DNA of 64,000 nt, taken from Rhizobiaceae bacterium. GTDB taxonomy: Bacteria > Pseudomonadota > Alphaproteobacteria > Rhizobiales > Rhizobiaceae. The stretch spans positions 3,978,501-4,042,500 of the forward strand of contig JAMLJC010000001.1 in NCBI GenBank assembly GCA_023953845.1, written 5' to 3'. Of the stretch, positions 1 to 7,820 are shown one piece after another (within the stretch, counting starts at the first letter, position 1; the number at the start of each line of letters is the position of its first letter). Under the pieces are notes generated by a model that had not been told where the DNA came from, ran no database searches, and was given only the letters and a program-made list of their open reading frames with translations. Made by a program: the position numbers and the translations under genes.

Positions 1-116
1 CACTGGCACAATCAATAGCTGTGCGAACCGGTTTTTGCCCTCCGCTATGGCTCCGGGCGTTCGTCGCTTCAATTGACAAATCTTTGTCGATCGATCGGCC
101 TGCGGCCGGCCGCTTC

Positions 117-623
117 TCACCCCCTATGATCATCGGCGATGGGCTTCTGGTAGGTGAAACCCATGTCCCATGGGAAATAGATCCAGGTGTCCTGCGAGAC
201 CTCCGTAACGAAAGTGTCGACGAGCGGCCGGCCCTTGGGCTTGGCGTAGACAGTAGCAAAGTGAGCTTTCGGCATCATGGCCCGCACGATGGCCGCCGTT
301 TTGCCGGTATCGGTCAGGTCGTCAACGATCAGCACGCCTTCGCCGTCGTTTTCGAGAAGGGGGGCGGAGACTTCCTTCAGGACCGCGAGCTGACCCTGCT
401 CGGTATATTCGTGGTAGGATGCGACGCAGACCGTCTCGATCATCCGGATGCCGAGTTCCCGCGAGATGATCGCCGCCGGCACGAGGCCGCCGCGCGTTAT
501 GCAGACGATCGCCTTCCACTCGTTCTTGGCGCTTTGCGAGCCGGCAAGCCGCCATGCGAGCGCCCGGGCGTCGCGGTGGAACTGGTCCCAGGAAACGGGA
601 AACGCCTTTTCGGGAAGGGACAT
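117..623 (-). CDS. gpt: Xanthine-guanine phosphoribosyltransferase
   Basis: Purine salvage enzyme that transfers the phosphoribosyl group of PRPP to xanthine or guanine. The 168-residue product has the type I PRTase signature VLIVDDLTDTGKTA, with the two acidic residues and the Thr-rich PRPP loop, and a length normal for bacterial Gpt. I chose the ATG at 623 because AGGAGT lies 7 nt upstream; a longer reading from a GTG at 632 places the start inside that Shine-Dalgarno region. It stands alone on the minus strand; the next minus gene upstream is the UspA protein. Family recognition is from sequence character only. Confidence 0.9.
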   Translation of the reverse strand: MSLPEKAFPVSWDQFHRDARALAWRLAGSQSAKNEWKAIVCITRGGLVPAAIISRELGIRMIETVCVASYHEYTEQGQLAVLKEVSAPLLENDGEGVLIVDDLTDTGKTAAIVRAMMPKAHFATVYAKPKGRPLVDTFVTEVSQDTWIYFPWDMGFTYQKPIADDHRG

Positions 624-736
624 CGACTGCACTCCTGGGCCATGGCCGAAAACGTGGAATGCAGTCGCAATTACCGGGAAAAGGCAGCCGCTGGCAAGGG
701 CGTGCCGTGCCCGCGCGGCTTGGTTTTCAACGCTTT

Positions 737-1573
737 CTAGCGCGACATGAAAGTAGTCACCGACATCGACTTGAGCACGCTGCGGGTCACGCCGCCGAAC
801 AGGAACTCGCGCAGCCGCGAGTGGCTGTAGGCGCCGAGCACCACGAGGTCCGCCGCCGTTTCCGCGATCCGGTCCTCAATGATGTCGTCGATGCCGCGTC
901 CTCCCGACACCATGCGATTGACGGTGACGTTGGCGCCATGCCGGCGCAGCGTCGCGGCGATGCCTTCGCCGGCCTTGTCGGCTGGGCGTGCGGGATTGTC
1001 CTCCGGGTCGACCGCCAACACCTCGCTGTGCTCGGCAGCGAGAATGAAGGGCAGGGCGTCGAACACGGCGCGGGAGGCTTCGCGGCTGGCGTTCCAGGCG
1101 ATCAGCACGCGCCTGAACACCGCTGTCGTCGCTCCGGTGTAGGGCGCTATGATGACGGGGCGGCCGCTGTCGAAGATCATCGTCTCCACATCGGCCGTCG
1201 GAGCATCGGCCTCCGGCGACGGTTGAGCGACGACGACGAGATCGACGGAGCGCGCGCTGCTCAGGCCCGAAACGCCGCTGTCGCCGGAAAAGCTCTCGAG
1301 GCTGCGCCAGTCATGCGAGATGCCTGCCGCCTGCACGCGCTCCTTGAAGAAGGCTTCCAGCTTGGCGGCGCGGGCGGTGTTCACCTCGCTCGTCGCCTGC
1401 ATGAATTCGGCTTCCGGAAAGCCGACGGGGCTCGAATAGGCGATCGGTATCGCCTCCGTGTGAAGGCCGATCAGATGGCCGCCCACCCCGGCGGCGAGCG
1501 GCACGGCGAAATCGAGCACGCGACCGGCATCCTCGTCGTTCTGGATGATGGCCAGAAAAGTGTTGTAGGTCAT
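737..1573 (-). CDS. Universal stress protein, tandem UspA domains
   Basis: A 278-residue cytoplasmic stress protein with two UspA-type units. The C-terminal half (from FRRVLIAWNASREASRAV) carries the clear Usp fold, ending in the nucleotide-loop region VVLGAYSHSRLREFLFGG followed by VTRSVL. The N-terminal half (starting MTYNTFLAIIQNDEDAGRVL) is a more divergent copy. The ATG at 1573 is preceded at 6 nt by a strong GAGGGAGG, so five extra upstream codons are rejected. Such double-domain proteins bind ATP or sense redox and starvation stress; the exact role here is unknown. Confidence 0.85.
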   Translation of the reverse strand: MTYNTFLAIIQNDEDAGRVLDFAVPLAAGVGGHLIGLHTEAIPIAYSSPVGFPEAEFMQATSEVNTARAAKLEAFFKERVQAAGISHDWRSLESFSGDSGVSGLSSARSVDLVVVAQPSPEADAPTADVETMIFDSGRPVIIAPYTGATTAVFRRVLIAWNASREASRAVFDALPFILAAEHSEVLAVDPEDNPARPADKAGEGIAATLRRHGANVTVNRMVSGGRGIDDIIEDRIAETAADLVVLGAYSHSRLREFLFGGVTRSVLKSMSVTTFMSR

Positions 1574-1654
1574 GACGGCCTCCCTCAATAGCGCTGGCTT
1601 ATGACCTTGCCATAACAGCCGGATACGGTCACCAGTTCCCGGCGCCTCATGCCG

Positions 1655-2395
1655 CTATTTCTGCGCGGACAGAGTTGCGACCATGGCCTCCACCTCGGCG
1701 CGGGCCGCCTCCAGCGCCTCTGCGCTGCGGGCCCGGACAACAAGTTCCGTCCAGAACTTTCCGTCGCCGAACTTGGGATAGGAGCCGATGATCGTGTCCG
1801 GATGGCGCTTCTGGATTTCCGCCAGCGGGCCGCCGATCACGCCCTCGCCGAGCGGGCAGGGGATGGTGGCGGAGAGCAGCTTCGTGCCGGTGCGGAGCGT
1901 CGGCAACACATTGTCCATCATCGCCTGGAACACGGCTGGCACGCCCGCCATCACATGGACGTTGCCGATCCGGAAACCCGGCGCCACCGATACTGGATTG
2001 TCGATATGCTCCGCGCCGACCGGCATGCGCGCCATGCGCTTGCGCGCCTCGGTGAACTCCAGGCCGCGGCCGGCATAGCTGTCGCCGAGGAGCTTCATCG
2101 CTTTCGCGTCGTAGTCGCAGGGCACGCCAAACGCCTTGGCGACGGAGTCCGCGGTGATATCGTCGTGCGTAGGCCCGATGCCGCCGGTGGTGAAGACATA
2201 GGTGTAGCGGGAGCGCAGCGCGTTGACGGCGGCGACGATCTCGTCCTCCTCGTCGGGAACGATGCGCACCTCCTTGAGATCGATGCCGACAGCCGTCATC
2301 AAACCGGCGAGATGCCCGATATTCCTGTCGAGCGTGCGCCCCGAGAGGATTTCGTCGCCAATGACGATCATGGCTGCTGTGACGATGTCCGGCAT
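1655..2395 (-). CDS. CinA-type molybdopterin-binding-domain protein
   Basis: A 246-residue stand-alone MoCF_biosynth domain protein of the competence/damage-inducible protein A family. The motifs MIVIGDEILSGRTLDRN near the N terminus and FTTGGIGPTHDDITADSVA around residues 70-90 are diagnostic. It lacks the C-terminal nicotinamide-nucleotide amidase domain of full-length CinA, so pyrophosphatase-type nucleotide activity or cofactor binding is more likely than NMN deamidation. GGAG lies just upstream of the ATG. It is divergent from wrbA across a 175-bp gap that must hold both promoters. Confidence 0.85.
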   Translation of the reverse strand: MPDIVTAAMIVIGDEILSGRTLDRNIGHLAGLMTAVGIDLKEVRIVPDEEDEIVAAVNALRSRYTYVFTTGGIGPTHDDITADSVAKAFGVPCDYDAKAMKLLGDSYAGRGLEFTEARKRMARMPVGAEHIDNPVSVAPGFRIGNVHVMAGVPAVFQAMMDNVLPTLRTGTKLLSATIPCPLGEGVIGGPLAEIQKRHPDTIIGSYPKFGDGKFWTELVVRARSAEALEAARAEVEAMVATLSAQK

Positions 2396-2570
2396 GGCCC
2401 GCTCCGATGAACCCTCGTCAGATACCGAGACGACGTCCGGCCGGCAAGTGTCGCCATACAGTGAACGAACTGTCGGCGGGCGGATCGCTTTTCATGCACG
2501 GCATATGCGCTAGATCGAAGGCCGGGGCTCGCGTTCCGTGCAAGCCTCATTGCCGACGAAGGAGATACTG

Positions 2571-3170
2571 ATGGCAAAGGTGCTGGTGCTCTATTATTCG
2601 AGCTGGGGCCACATGGAACAGATGGCCAACGCGGCGGCCGAGGGCGCACGCGAGGCAGGCGCGACGGTGACCGTCAAGCGCGTGCCCGAACTGGTCCCCG
2701 AGGAGGTGGCGAAAGCCGCTCACTACAAGCTCGACCAGAAGGCTGAAATCGCCACGCCGCTGGAGCTCGAGAACTACGACGCGATCATCTTCGGCGCTTC
2801 GACGCGCTACGGCATGATGGCCGCTCAGCTGAAGAATTTCATCGACCAGACCGGTCCGCTGTGGGCGAAGGGCGCCCTGCTGAACAAGGTCGGCTCGGTC
2901 ATGGCGTCGACCGCGACGCAGCATGGCGGCGCCGAGGTGGCGCTGATTTCCAGCCAGATCTGGATGCAGCATCACGGCATGATCATCGTGCCGCTGTCCT
3001 ATGCCTATCAGGGCCAGTCCGGCAATGACGTCGTGCGCGGCGGCGCACCGTACGGCATGACGACGACGTCCGATACCGACGGTTCGCGCCAGCCCTCGGC
3101 GCAGGAGCTTGAAGGCGCGAAATTCCAGGGCAGGCGCGTGGCCGAGATCGCGGCGAAGCTGCATGGCTGA
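2571..3170 (+). CDS. wrbA: NAD(P)H:quinone oxidoreductase WrbA
   Basis: A 199-residue flavodoxin-like FMN enzyme that reduces quinones by two electrons and so limits oxidative stress. The N terminus MAKVLVLYYSSWGHMEQMA is the WrbA phosphate-binding loop; FGASTRYGMMAAQLKNF and SVMASTATQHGG are other family blocks. The ATG at 2571 follows GGAGA at the proper distance, and eleven upstream in-frame residues are left out. The stop codon lies 6 nt before a 268-bp palindromic element, so the transcript probably runs into it. Confidence 0.93.
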   Translation: MAKVLVLYYSSWGHMEQMANAAAEGAREAGATVTVKRVPELVPEEVAKAAHYKLDQKAEIATPLELENYDAIIFGASTRYGMMAAQLKNFIDQTGPLWAKGALLNKVGSVMASTATQHGGAEVALISSQIWMQHHGMIIVPLSYAYQGQSGNDVVRGGAPYGMTTTSDTDGSRQPSAQELEGAKFQGRRVAEIAAKLHG

Positions 3171-3175
3171 GCAGT

Positions 3176-3443
3176 CAGGGTCAGGACCTGTTGATTTGAC
3201 TGGAATGGTCGGAGCGGATTTGCGCGGATGCGCGAAGCAAGGCCGCAGGAAGGCTGAAGCCTTTCAAGGCCTTGCGACAAGCAAGCCCGTGCAAATCAGC
3301 CCGATCCGAAGGACGATCGACATGGCGTCGATCTGCCGCGTCAAAACCTTCGACCGGGGGAACAACCCCGCTCCTCAGGCTTTTCCTTGCATCTCTCGCC
3401 ATCTCGAACGCCATTCCAGCCAAATGAGCAGGTCCTGACCCTG
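3176..3443. repeat. Palindromic MITE-like element with 33-bp inverted ends
   Basis: The segment begins and ends with imperfect inverted repeats (3176-3208 and 3411-3443) that match at 30 of 33 positions. Inside them are nested stems: 3217-3223 pairs with 3291-3297, and a strong hairpin runs from 3237 to 3275 (GCAAGGCC with GGCCTTGC, an inner AAGGC/GCCTT stem and a TGAA loop). No convincing coding frame crosses it. It is intergenic, 5 nt after wrbA, and could be a non-autonomous mobile repeat or a structured RNA. No flanking target duplication is obvious. Confidence 0.7.
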
Positions 3444-3462
3444 CGCGTTTGCCGGAAGTTTC

Positions 3463-3488
3463 AAAGGGCGGCGTCGCGCCGCCCTTTT
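3463..3488 (+). terminator. Rho-independent terminator
   Basis: A perfect 11-bp stem (3463-3473 with 3477-3487) closes on a 3-nt loop and is followed by one more T; the stem itself ends AAA/TTT so it works on either strand. It lies after the palindromic element and before the DUF982 gene, and probably ends wrbA transcription. Confidence 0.8.
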
Positions 3489-3579
3489 CGATTCCGTGGG
3501 CGTTCACGGGGTTGTGCAATCGTTTCTGGACTGCAGGTGGTATCATTGCAGCGACGGTCTTCGTTCTGGGAGGCTTTCC

Positions 3580-3825
3580 ATGCAGTCAAGCTGGTTCACA
3601 AAGCCGGTCTCGATCGCCACCGGCATCTCCGGAGACATCCGGTACATCATGAGCGCTCAGGAGGCCGTGTCCGCGTTGACCGGCAACTGGCCCGAAAAAA
3701 GGTCCTTGCGCTATCGGGCGGCATGGCGCGCCTGCAAGACGGCTGTCACGGGCGAGACACCCGCGGAAGATGCGCGGGCAGCCTTCGTCGACGCAGCGGA
3801 GCAGGCCCGTATTCTGGCCGAGTAG
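3580..3825 (+). CDS. DUF982 family protein
   Basis: An 81-residue protein of the DUF982 family, which is common and multicopy in Rhizobiales and has no known function. The family pattern is visible: WFTKPVSIATG at the start, a central WP, the AAWRACKTAVTG block and a C-terminal AFVDAAEQARI. The ATG at 3580 has GGGAGG 6 nt upstream; 28 in-frame residues further upstream are not typical of the family. It is the last chromosomal gene before the attachment site. Confidence 0.8.
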   Translation: MQSSWFTKPVSIATGISGDIRYIMSAQEAVSALTGNWPEKRSLRYRAAWRACKTAVTGETPAEDARAAFVDAAEQARILAE

Positions 3826-3881
3826 CCCGGCCCGAAGGCTCGCAGGCGATGCGATGCCGAATAGCCAAGTTATTGATTTAT

Positions 3882-3927
3882 TGGTCGGAGTGGCAGGATT
3901 CGAACCTGCGACCCCCTGATCCCAAAT
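3882..3927 (-). other. attL: 3' fragment of tRNA-Pro
   Basis: These 46 bp are identical to 34370-34415, the 3' half of the intact tRNA-Pro gene (anticodon-stem 3' side, T arm, acceptor and CCA, read on the minus strand). Identity stops inside the anticodon loop, the usual crossover place for tyrosine integrases. The 5' half of the tRNA is absent here, so this is an attachment site and not a gene. Confidence 0.92.
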
Positions 3928-4045
3928 TTGAGGGAAGACATTGCCGGCTGTTTCCGGGCGTTTTCCACAGTGTCTGTAGCGCATTGAACCATAATCCGTT
4001 TCACGGTATGTTCTTTCCGTGAGTTTCCGGTGGTTTCCAGTTTTG

Positions 4046-4071
4046 GTGACGCCCCGGTGACGCCCCGAGAG
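4046..4071 (+). promoter_or_regulatory. Candidate integrase arm site, left
   Basis: A tandem pair of GTGACGCCCCG units ending in AGAG lies 119 bp inside attL and 20 bp before the integrase start codon. The same 26 bases recur in the same orientation at 34282-34307, 62 bp inside attR. Paired short repeats inside both attachment ends are what arm-type integrase sites look like. The left copy could also let the integrase control its own gene. Confidence 0.6.
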
Positions 4072-4091
4072 AGAAACCGACGCCCCCGACG

Positions 4092-5387
4092 ATGCCCAAG
4101 TTGAAGCTTACAAAGCGTGTCGTTGATGCGGCCGAACCTAAGGCAGCTCGCTATACCCTTTTCGATAGTGAGATACGGGGCTTCGGCCTTCGCGTGTTCC
4201 CATCGGGGCAGAAGTCATGGGTGTTCGAATACAAGGGTGTTGAAGGCGGACGGCGCGCAACGACGAAGCGCGTCACCATCGGAAGGGTAGGGGAGTTCAC
4301 GCCTGATGAGGCGCGAAAGCAGGCTGACATGCTGCGCGCCAAGGCGAAGGTCGGCCTCGATCCTCAGGCAGCGCGCACCGAGCAGCGCACGGCGGCCACG
4401 GTTAAGGCGGTGGCGGAGCAGTTCCTGGCCTCGCATGTGCAGCCCAAGCGGAAAAGCGGGACCTACTTGAACTACGAGGACATCCTGAATCGCATTGTCA
4501 TACCTGCCCTTGGTTCGAAAAAGGCAAAGGATGTCACCCGAAGCCAGTTGGCAAAGCTGCATCTCGACTGGAGGGAGAAGCCGTTTCAGGCAAACCGGGT
4601 GTTGGCTGTTGTCGGCTCTATGTATGCGTTTGCAGGGAAGCACGGTCTGGTGCCTGAAGGCACGAACCCGGCAAAAGGAATTGAACGCTATCCCGAGGAT
4701 CGGCGTGAACGGTTGCTTTCTGCGGCGGAGCTAGAGCGTTTGGGGGCCGCGATCAGGGAGGCGGAGACCGTGGGCATCCCTTGGGAGGTCCGGCCCGACA
4801 AAAAGTCGAAGCACGTTCCGAAGAAAAAGCAAGAAACGGTCATCAGTGAGCACGCTGCCGCAGCATTGCGGCTTCTCGTGTTCACAGGGGCGAGGCTGCG
4901 GGAAATTCTTGGCCTGAGATGGGAATGGGTAGATCTTGAGCGTGGCTTGCTGCTGCTGCCGGAGTCCAAGACGGGGCGCAAGACGATTGTGCTCAACGCG
5001 CCGTCAATGGCCGTTCTGCAGAACCTCACGCGCTTGGGCAGCTACGTGATTGCCGGGGAGAAGGCTGGCACCAAGGACGAGAAACCGCGATCCGACCTGA
5101 AGCGGCCGTGGAGCATGATTCGGAAACACGCCGGCCTTGATGATCTCCGCATTCACGACCTCCGGCACAATTTCGCGTCCTTCGGTGCCGGCGGCGGTAT
5201 GGGCCTCCCGGTGATTGGCAAGCTGCTCGGCCACACACAGCCCACAACCACGGCTCGGTATGCACATCTCGATGCCGATCCGCTTCGGAAGGCCTCGAAC
5301 GCAATCGGCAACACCATCGCTGCGGCCATGGGCGAACAAGTGCCATCCGCCGAAGTGATTAAGCTCAAGCGGGGCCAAGCCTCGTAA
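4092..5387 (+). CDS. P4-type tyrosine site-specific integrase
   Basis: A 431-residue integrase that would move the element in and out of the tRNA-Pro gene. The N terminus (about residues 1-95) is the DUF4102-type arm-binding domain seen in P4-like integrases. A SAM-like core-binding domain follows. The catalytic domain shows the first Arg in FTGARLREILGLRW (near residue 266), the HxxR box HDLRHNFAS (near 355), LLGHTQ and the Tyr in TTARYAHL (near 388), so the active site is complete. No strong Shine-Dalgarno precedes the ATG; the candidate arm repeat lies just upstream. Confidence 0.93.
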   Translation: MPKLKLTKRVVDAAEPKAARYTLFDSEIRGFGLRVFPSGQKSWVFEYKGVEGGRRATTKRVTIGRVGEFTPDEARKQADMLRAKAKVGLDPQAARTEQRTAATVKAVAEQFLASHVQPKRKSGTYLNYEDILNRIVIPALGSKKAKDVTRSQLAKLHLDWREKPFQANRVLAVVGSMYAFAGKHGLVPEGTNPAKGIERYPEDRRERLLSAAELERLGAAIREAETVGIPWEVRPDKKSKHVPKKKQETVISEHAAAALRLLVFTGARLREILGLRWEWVDLERGLLLLPESKTGRKTIVLNAPSMAVLQNLTRLGSYVIAGEKAGTKDEKPRSDLKRPWSMIRKHAGLDDLRIHDLRHNFASFGAGGGMGLPVIGKLLGHTQPTTTARYAHLDADPLRKASNAIGNTIAAAMGEQVPSAEVIKLKRGQAS

Positions 5388-5478
5388 TCGACCCGCAGGG
5401 ATAGGCCGGCCAGCCGACAAGCCGGGGTGCACCTCCCGGTTTCCCTGCGGTCCTCATGGTGCTCGCGAGGTGCGCGAA

Positions 5479-6498
5479 ATGGCAGACGAAACGTCGAAGC
5501 CTAAAAACGAGCGAGCACAATATCTGTTGCTCCAAGACGAAAAGCGTGCGCGGAGCGTAGAGTTTTGGCGGCGTGATAGGGTGTCGGAGTGGCCTCACGA
5601 TTCGCTCGAATACATCTTCCTTGGGAAAGCATTCCATCTGGTCGGCGACGCTCTCTTTGGTGAGCGCTGGAACACCCGCGTGCCGATACTGGCCAATATG
5701 CCAGTGCTTGATGGGCGGCGAGAGTATGTCACCAACGGCTTCGACGGCCTCACCGCGCTCTTGATATTTGCAAGATATACCCATCAGGACGCGCCAATCC
5801 CCGATGCGTTTGCCGAGTTCAGACGATTCGGGCGGAGATGGAAATGCCCATTGCCGGAAGAAAAGTGGGCTGAGGTTTTCGAACTCTACAATCGTCATGA
5901 AGCCGCTACGGCCGACGCTGCTATTGGCATGTGGAACATCGTGGTTAAGGCGATGACCGAGGCGGCAGCACAAGACCAACTATGTTTTGGAACAATGTCG
6001 CCTGATGGGGTCTTCGCGCCCTCACCGCGCGTGGAATGGCGGACGGCGCTCGCCTTTCGTCGCTTCTTCGAATGCCAGATGAACCCTGACAACCCCTATG
6101 TGGAAATCGTTCCGAACATTGAGGGACTTCTGAACGGGCTTTCGCACGGGCATTTGCTGCCGGACAATGCATGGATTTATGTGGAGCGAACGTCCTTCAC
6201 GACTTACTGGCAATCTCTGCGAGGCGATAAGGTGGACGGCGGGCAGCAGTCGCCAGCGCCAAATACCAGCGCAGAGCCCGCACCCGAAGATTTGTCAGTG
6301 CAAATGAGCGCCACTCACAGGGCGATTGGAGAGGCGGTAGCTGCGCTATGGCCGGACGGCAGAATGCCGGCATTCAGCAGCGTGAAAGATCGAAACGACC
6401 TCATCTTCAGCAAGATGAAAGAACTGACTGGCAAAACGACAAAGCGGCCAGACGATGTAACCTTCCGAAGGTTCTTCAAAAGGAGCGGCCTATCCTGA
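5479..6498 (+). CDS. Unknown protein of the integrase module
   Basis: A 339-residue soluble protein with no domain I can name. It is rich in charged and aromatic residues (EFWRRDRVSEWPHDSLEY near the N terminus) and has a Pro/Ala linker around residue 260. The C-terminal stretch after that, ending TFRRFFKRSGLS, may be a small separate helical domain. The ATG at 5479 has GCGAGG 8 nt upstream; a GTG three codons earlier overlaps that site. Its base composition is visibly less GC-rich than the replication and virion operons, which suggests a different origin. Confidence 0.7.
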   Translation: MADETSKPKNERAQYLLLQDEKRARSVEFWRRDRVSEWPHDSLEYIFLGKAFHLVGDALFGERWNTRVPILANMPVLDGRREYVTNGFDGLTALLIFARYTHQDAPIPDAFAEFRRFGRRWKCPLPEEKWAEVFELYNRHEAATADAAIGMWNIVVKAMTEAAAQDQLCFGTMSPDGVFAPSPRVEWRTALAFRRFFECQMNPDNPYVEIVPNIEGLLNGLSHGHLLPDNAWIYVERTSFTTYWQSLRGDKVDGGQQSPAPNTSAEPAPEDLSVQMSATHRAIGEAVAALWPDGRMPAFSSVKDRNDLIFSKMKELTGKTTKRPDDVTFRRFFKRSGLS

Positions 6499-6500
6499 GC

Positions 6501-6561
6501 CGACAATTAGCGACAAATACCGACTGAACGCGACAGGAGGCGACTTGTCGGTATTTGTCGC
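6501..6561. promoter_or_regulatory. Helically phased CGAC array with 15-bp inverted repeat
   Basis: CGAC occurs at 6501, 6511, 6521, 6531 and 6541, five times at exactly 10-bp steps. A perfect 15-bp inverted repeat (6510-6524, GCGACAAATACCGAC, and 6547-6561) overlaps this array. It sits between the 5479-6498 gene and the AlpA-like gene. It may be an operator, an excisionase site or a replication-initiator site; the sequence cannot decide. Confidence 0.65.
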
Positions 6562-6652
6562 AATACACTCAATTAGATAGCGGGCAGGCTTCCATCTGCA
6601 AACAACGGCAACGCCACGCCAAGGGCGGGCAGCCGGAGCAGAAGGAACGAAG

Positions 6653-6877
6653 ATGAACGCTATCGAAAAACCGACCGGCCGTCCAAAGCTGCGCACAAAG
6701 CAGGCGGCGGAATACTGCGGCTCCACTGAGTCGACGTTCAACAAGCTCAGGGTATCTGGTAACGGGCCGATCTATATCTCGCTCGGCCGCGTGGTCGTTT
6801 ACGATCCTGATGACCTTGATGCGTGGCTGGCGGCTCGCCGCCGTCGCTCGACCTCCGATGTGATGGAGGCCGCGTGA
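6653..6877 (+). CDS. AlpA/excisionase-like helix-turn-helix protein
   Basis: A 74-residue MerR/AlpA-like winged-helix protein. LRTKQAAEYCGSTESTFNKL is the helix-turn-helix and VVVYDPDDLDAWLAARR the typical C-terminal wing and helix. Such proteins regulate integrase genes or act as directionality factors. It is the first gene of the replication operon and lies about 90 bp after the CGAC array, a likely place for it to bind. AAGGAACGAAG precedes the ATG. Confidence 0.8.
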   Translation: MNAIEKPTGRPKLRTKQAAEYCGSTESTFNKLRVSGNGPIYISLGRVVVYDPDDLDAWLAARRRRSTSDVMEAA

Positions 6878-6883
6878 TCGACT

Positions 6884-7090
6884 ATGGCCCTCGAAACGCG
6901 AAACCCCACCGCTGGTGACGGTGGGGCTCGGAATGTCGTTGTGCTTGGCGGCTCAACTGACTTCCAAAATAACCTCAACGCGCAAGCCCTGCAAGTAGCG
7001 ACCCTCTGCCGGCACTACTTTATCACCCCGCATCTTGCGTCCGTGGTCGCCGAACTCGCCTTCCCCAATCCGAGGAGGGCGACGACATGA
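6884..7090 (+). CDS. Small unknown protein
   Basis: A 68-residue product with no recognised domain. The stretch LQVATLCRHYFITPHLASVVAELAF is predicted helical. It starts 6 nt after the AlpA-like stop and ends in an ATGA overlap with the SSB-like gene, so it is probably translated as part of the operon. The function is unknown. Confidence 0.6.
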   Translation: MALETRNPTAGDGGARNVVVLGGSTDFQNNLNAQALQVATLCRHYFITPHLASVVAELAFPNPRRATT

Positions 7091-7434
7091 TACAGGCCGC
7101 CGCCTACGGCAGACTTGGTGACGAGCCCAGGTCGTTCGACACAAAAACCGGGACGAAGATGGTCGCGGCCGCTCTCGCGGTGAACGTGGACGACCCGGAA
7201 AACAGCGCACCGATCTGGTTCAGGATCATCACCTTCGGCCGCGTCGCCGAAGAATTGTTGCGGCATGGCAAGGGCGATCTGGTCAGCGTCTGCGGTCGCG
7301 TCCGGCGCAATAGCTGGAAGGATCGCGACGGCAATGCCCGCGAGCGGCTGGAAGTCATCGCCGACGCCGTGATTTCGGCCCGCACAGTGCGCCCATCCGG
7401 CGGACGCCGCAAGCAGCAGGAGACGGCCTCGTGA
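7087..7434 (+). CDS. Single-stranded DNA-binding protein-like
   Basis: A 115-residue OB-fold protein of the SSB family: AAYGRLGDEPRSFDTKTG, AALAVNVDDP, IWFRIITFGRVAEEL and LVSVCGRVRRNSWKDRDGN follow the usual strand order. It would coat single strands during element replication. It ends KQQETAS, without the acidic DxIPF-type tip that recruits host repair enzymes, and is shorter than chromosomal SSB. The ATGA overlap with the upstream gene and a GTGA overlap with the next one show translational coupling. Confidence 0.85.
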   Translation: MIQAAAYGRLGDEPRSFDTKTGTKMVAAALAVNVDDPENSAPIWFRIITFGRVAEELLRHGKGDLVSVCGRVRRNSWKDRDGNARERLEVIADAVISARTVRPSGGRRKQQETAS

Positions 7435-7820
7435 CCGCCTCCCGTTCCTCAAAATCCTCCCCCGTCATCACCGCCGCCAGCGCCGACGAGCGCGCGGCCT
7501 ATCGCGAGAATACTGTCATGCAGAACACTTCCAAAAAGCCGTCGATGCAGGTCTACGTCGATGCGCAGCCGCTTCCGGTCACATTCATTGGTCGGGCGGC
7601 TTGGGCGCTCGACAACCTCATCCGGGCCGGTGAACGCGGTTGTACGCCGATCACGACGCCGGGACCGCGCTGGTCGCATTATGTGTGGAAGCTGCGCGGC
7701 GCCGGTGTCCATGTCGAGACGATCGATGAGGATCACGGCGGGCCATTCGCCGGTTCCCATGCCCGCTACGTGCTGCGGTCCAGCATTCGCGTCGTGAAAG
7801 AATACGGGGCGGCCGCCTGA
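7431..7820 (+). CDS. Winged-helix DNA-binding protein (HTH_39-like)
   Basis: A 129-residue protein read from a GTG that overlaps the previous stop as GTGA. The C-terminal two thirds, ALDNLIRAGERGCTPITTPG then YVWKLRGAGVHVETIDEDHG and ARYVLRS, is the winged-helix domain widespread in alphaproteobacterial prophages. It probably binds DNA in replication or regulation. An internal ATG (MQNTSKK) would give about 100 residues and also fits the domain boundaries. Confidence 0.72.
   Translation: MTASRSSKSSPVITAASADERAAYRENTVMQNTSKKPSMQVYVDAQPLPVTFIGRAAWALDNLIRAGERGCTPITTPGPRWSHYVWKLRGAGVHVETIDEDHGGPFAGSHARYVLRSSIRVVKEYGAAA

Noticed and set aside
3882..3927. A second tRNA-Pro gene
   Set aside because: Only the 3' part of the tRNA is present and identity ends in the anticodon loop; it is the attL scar of integration.
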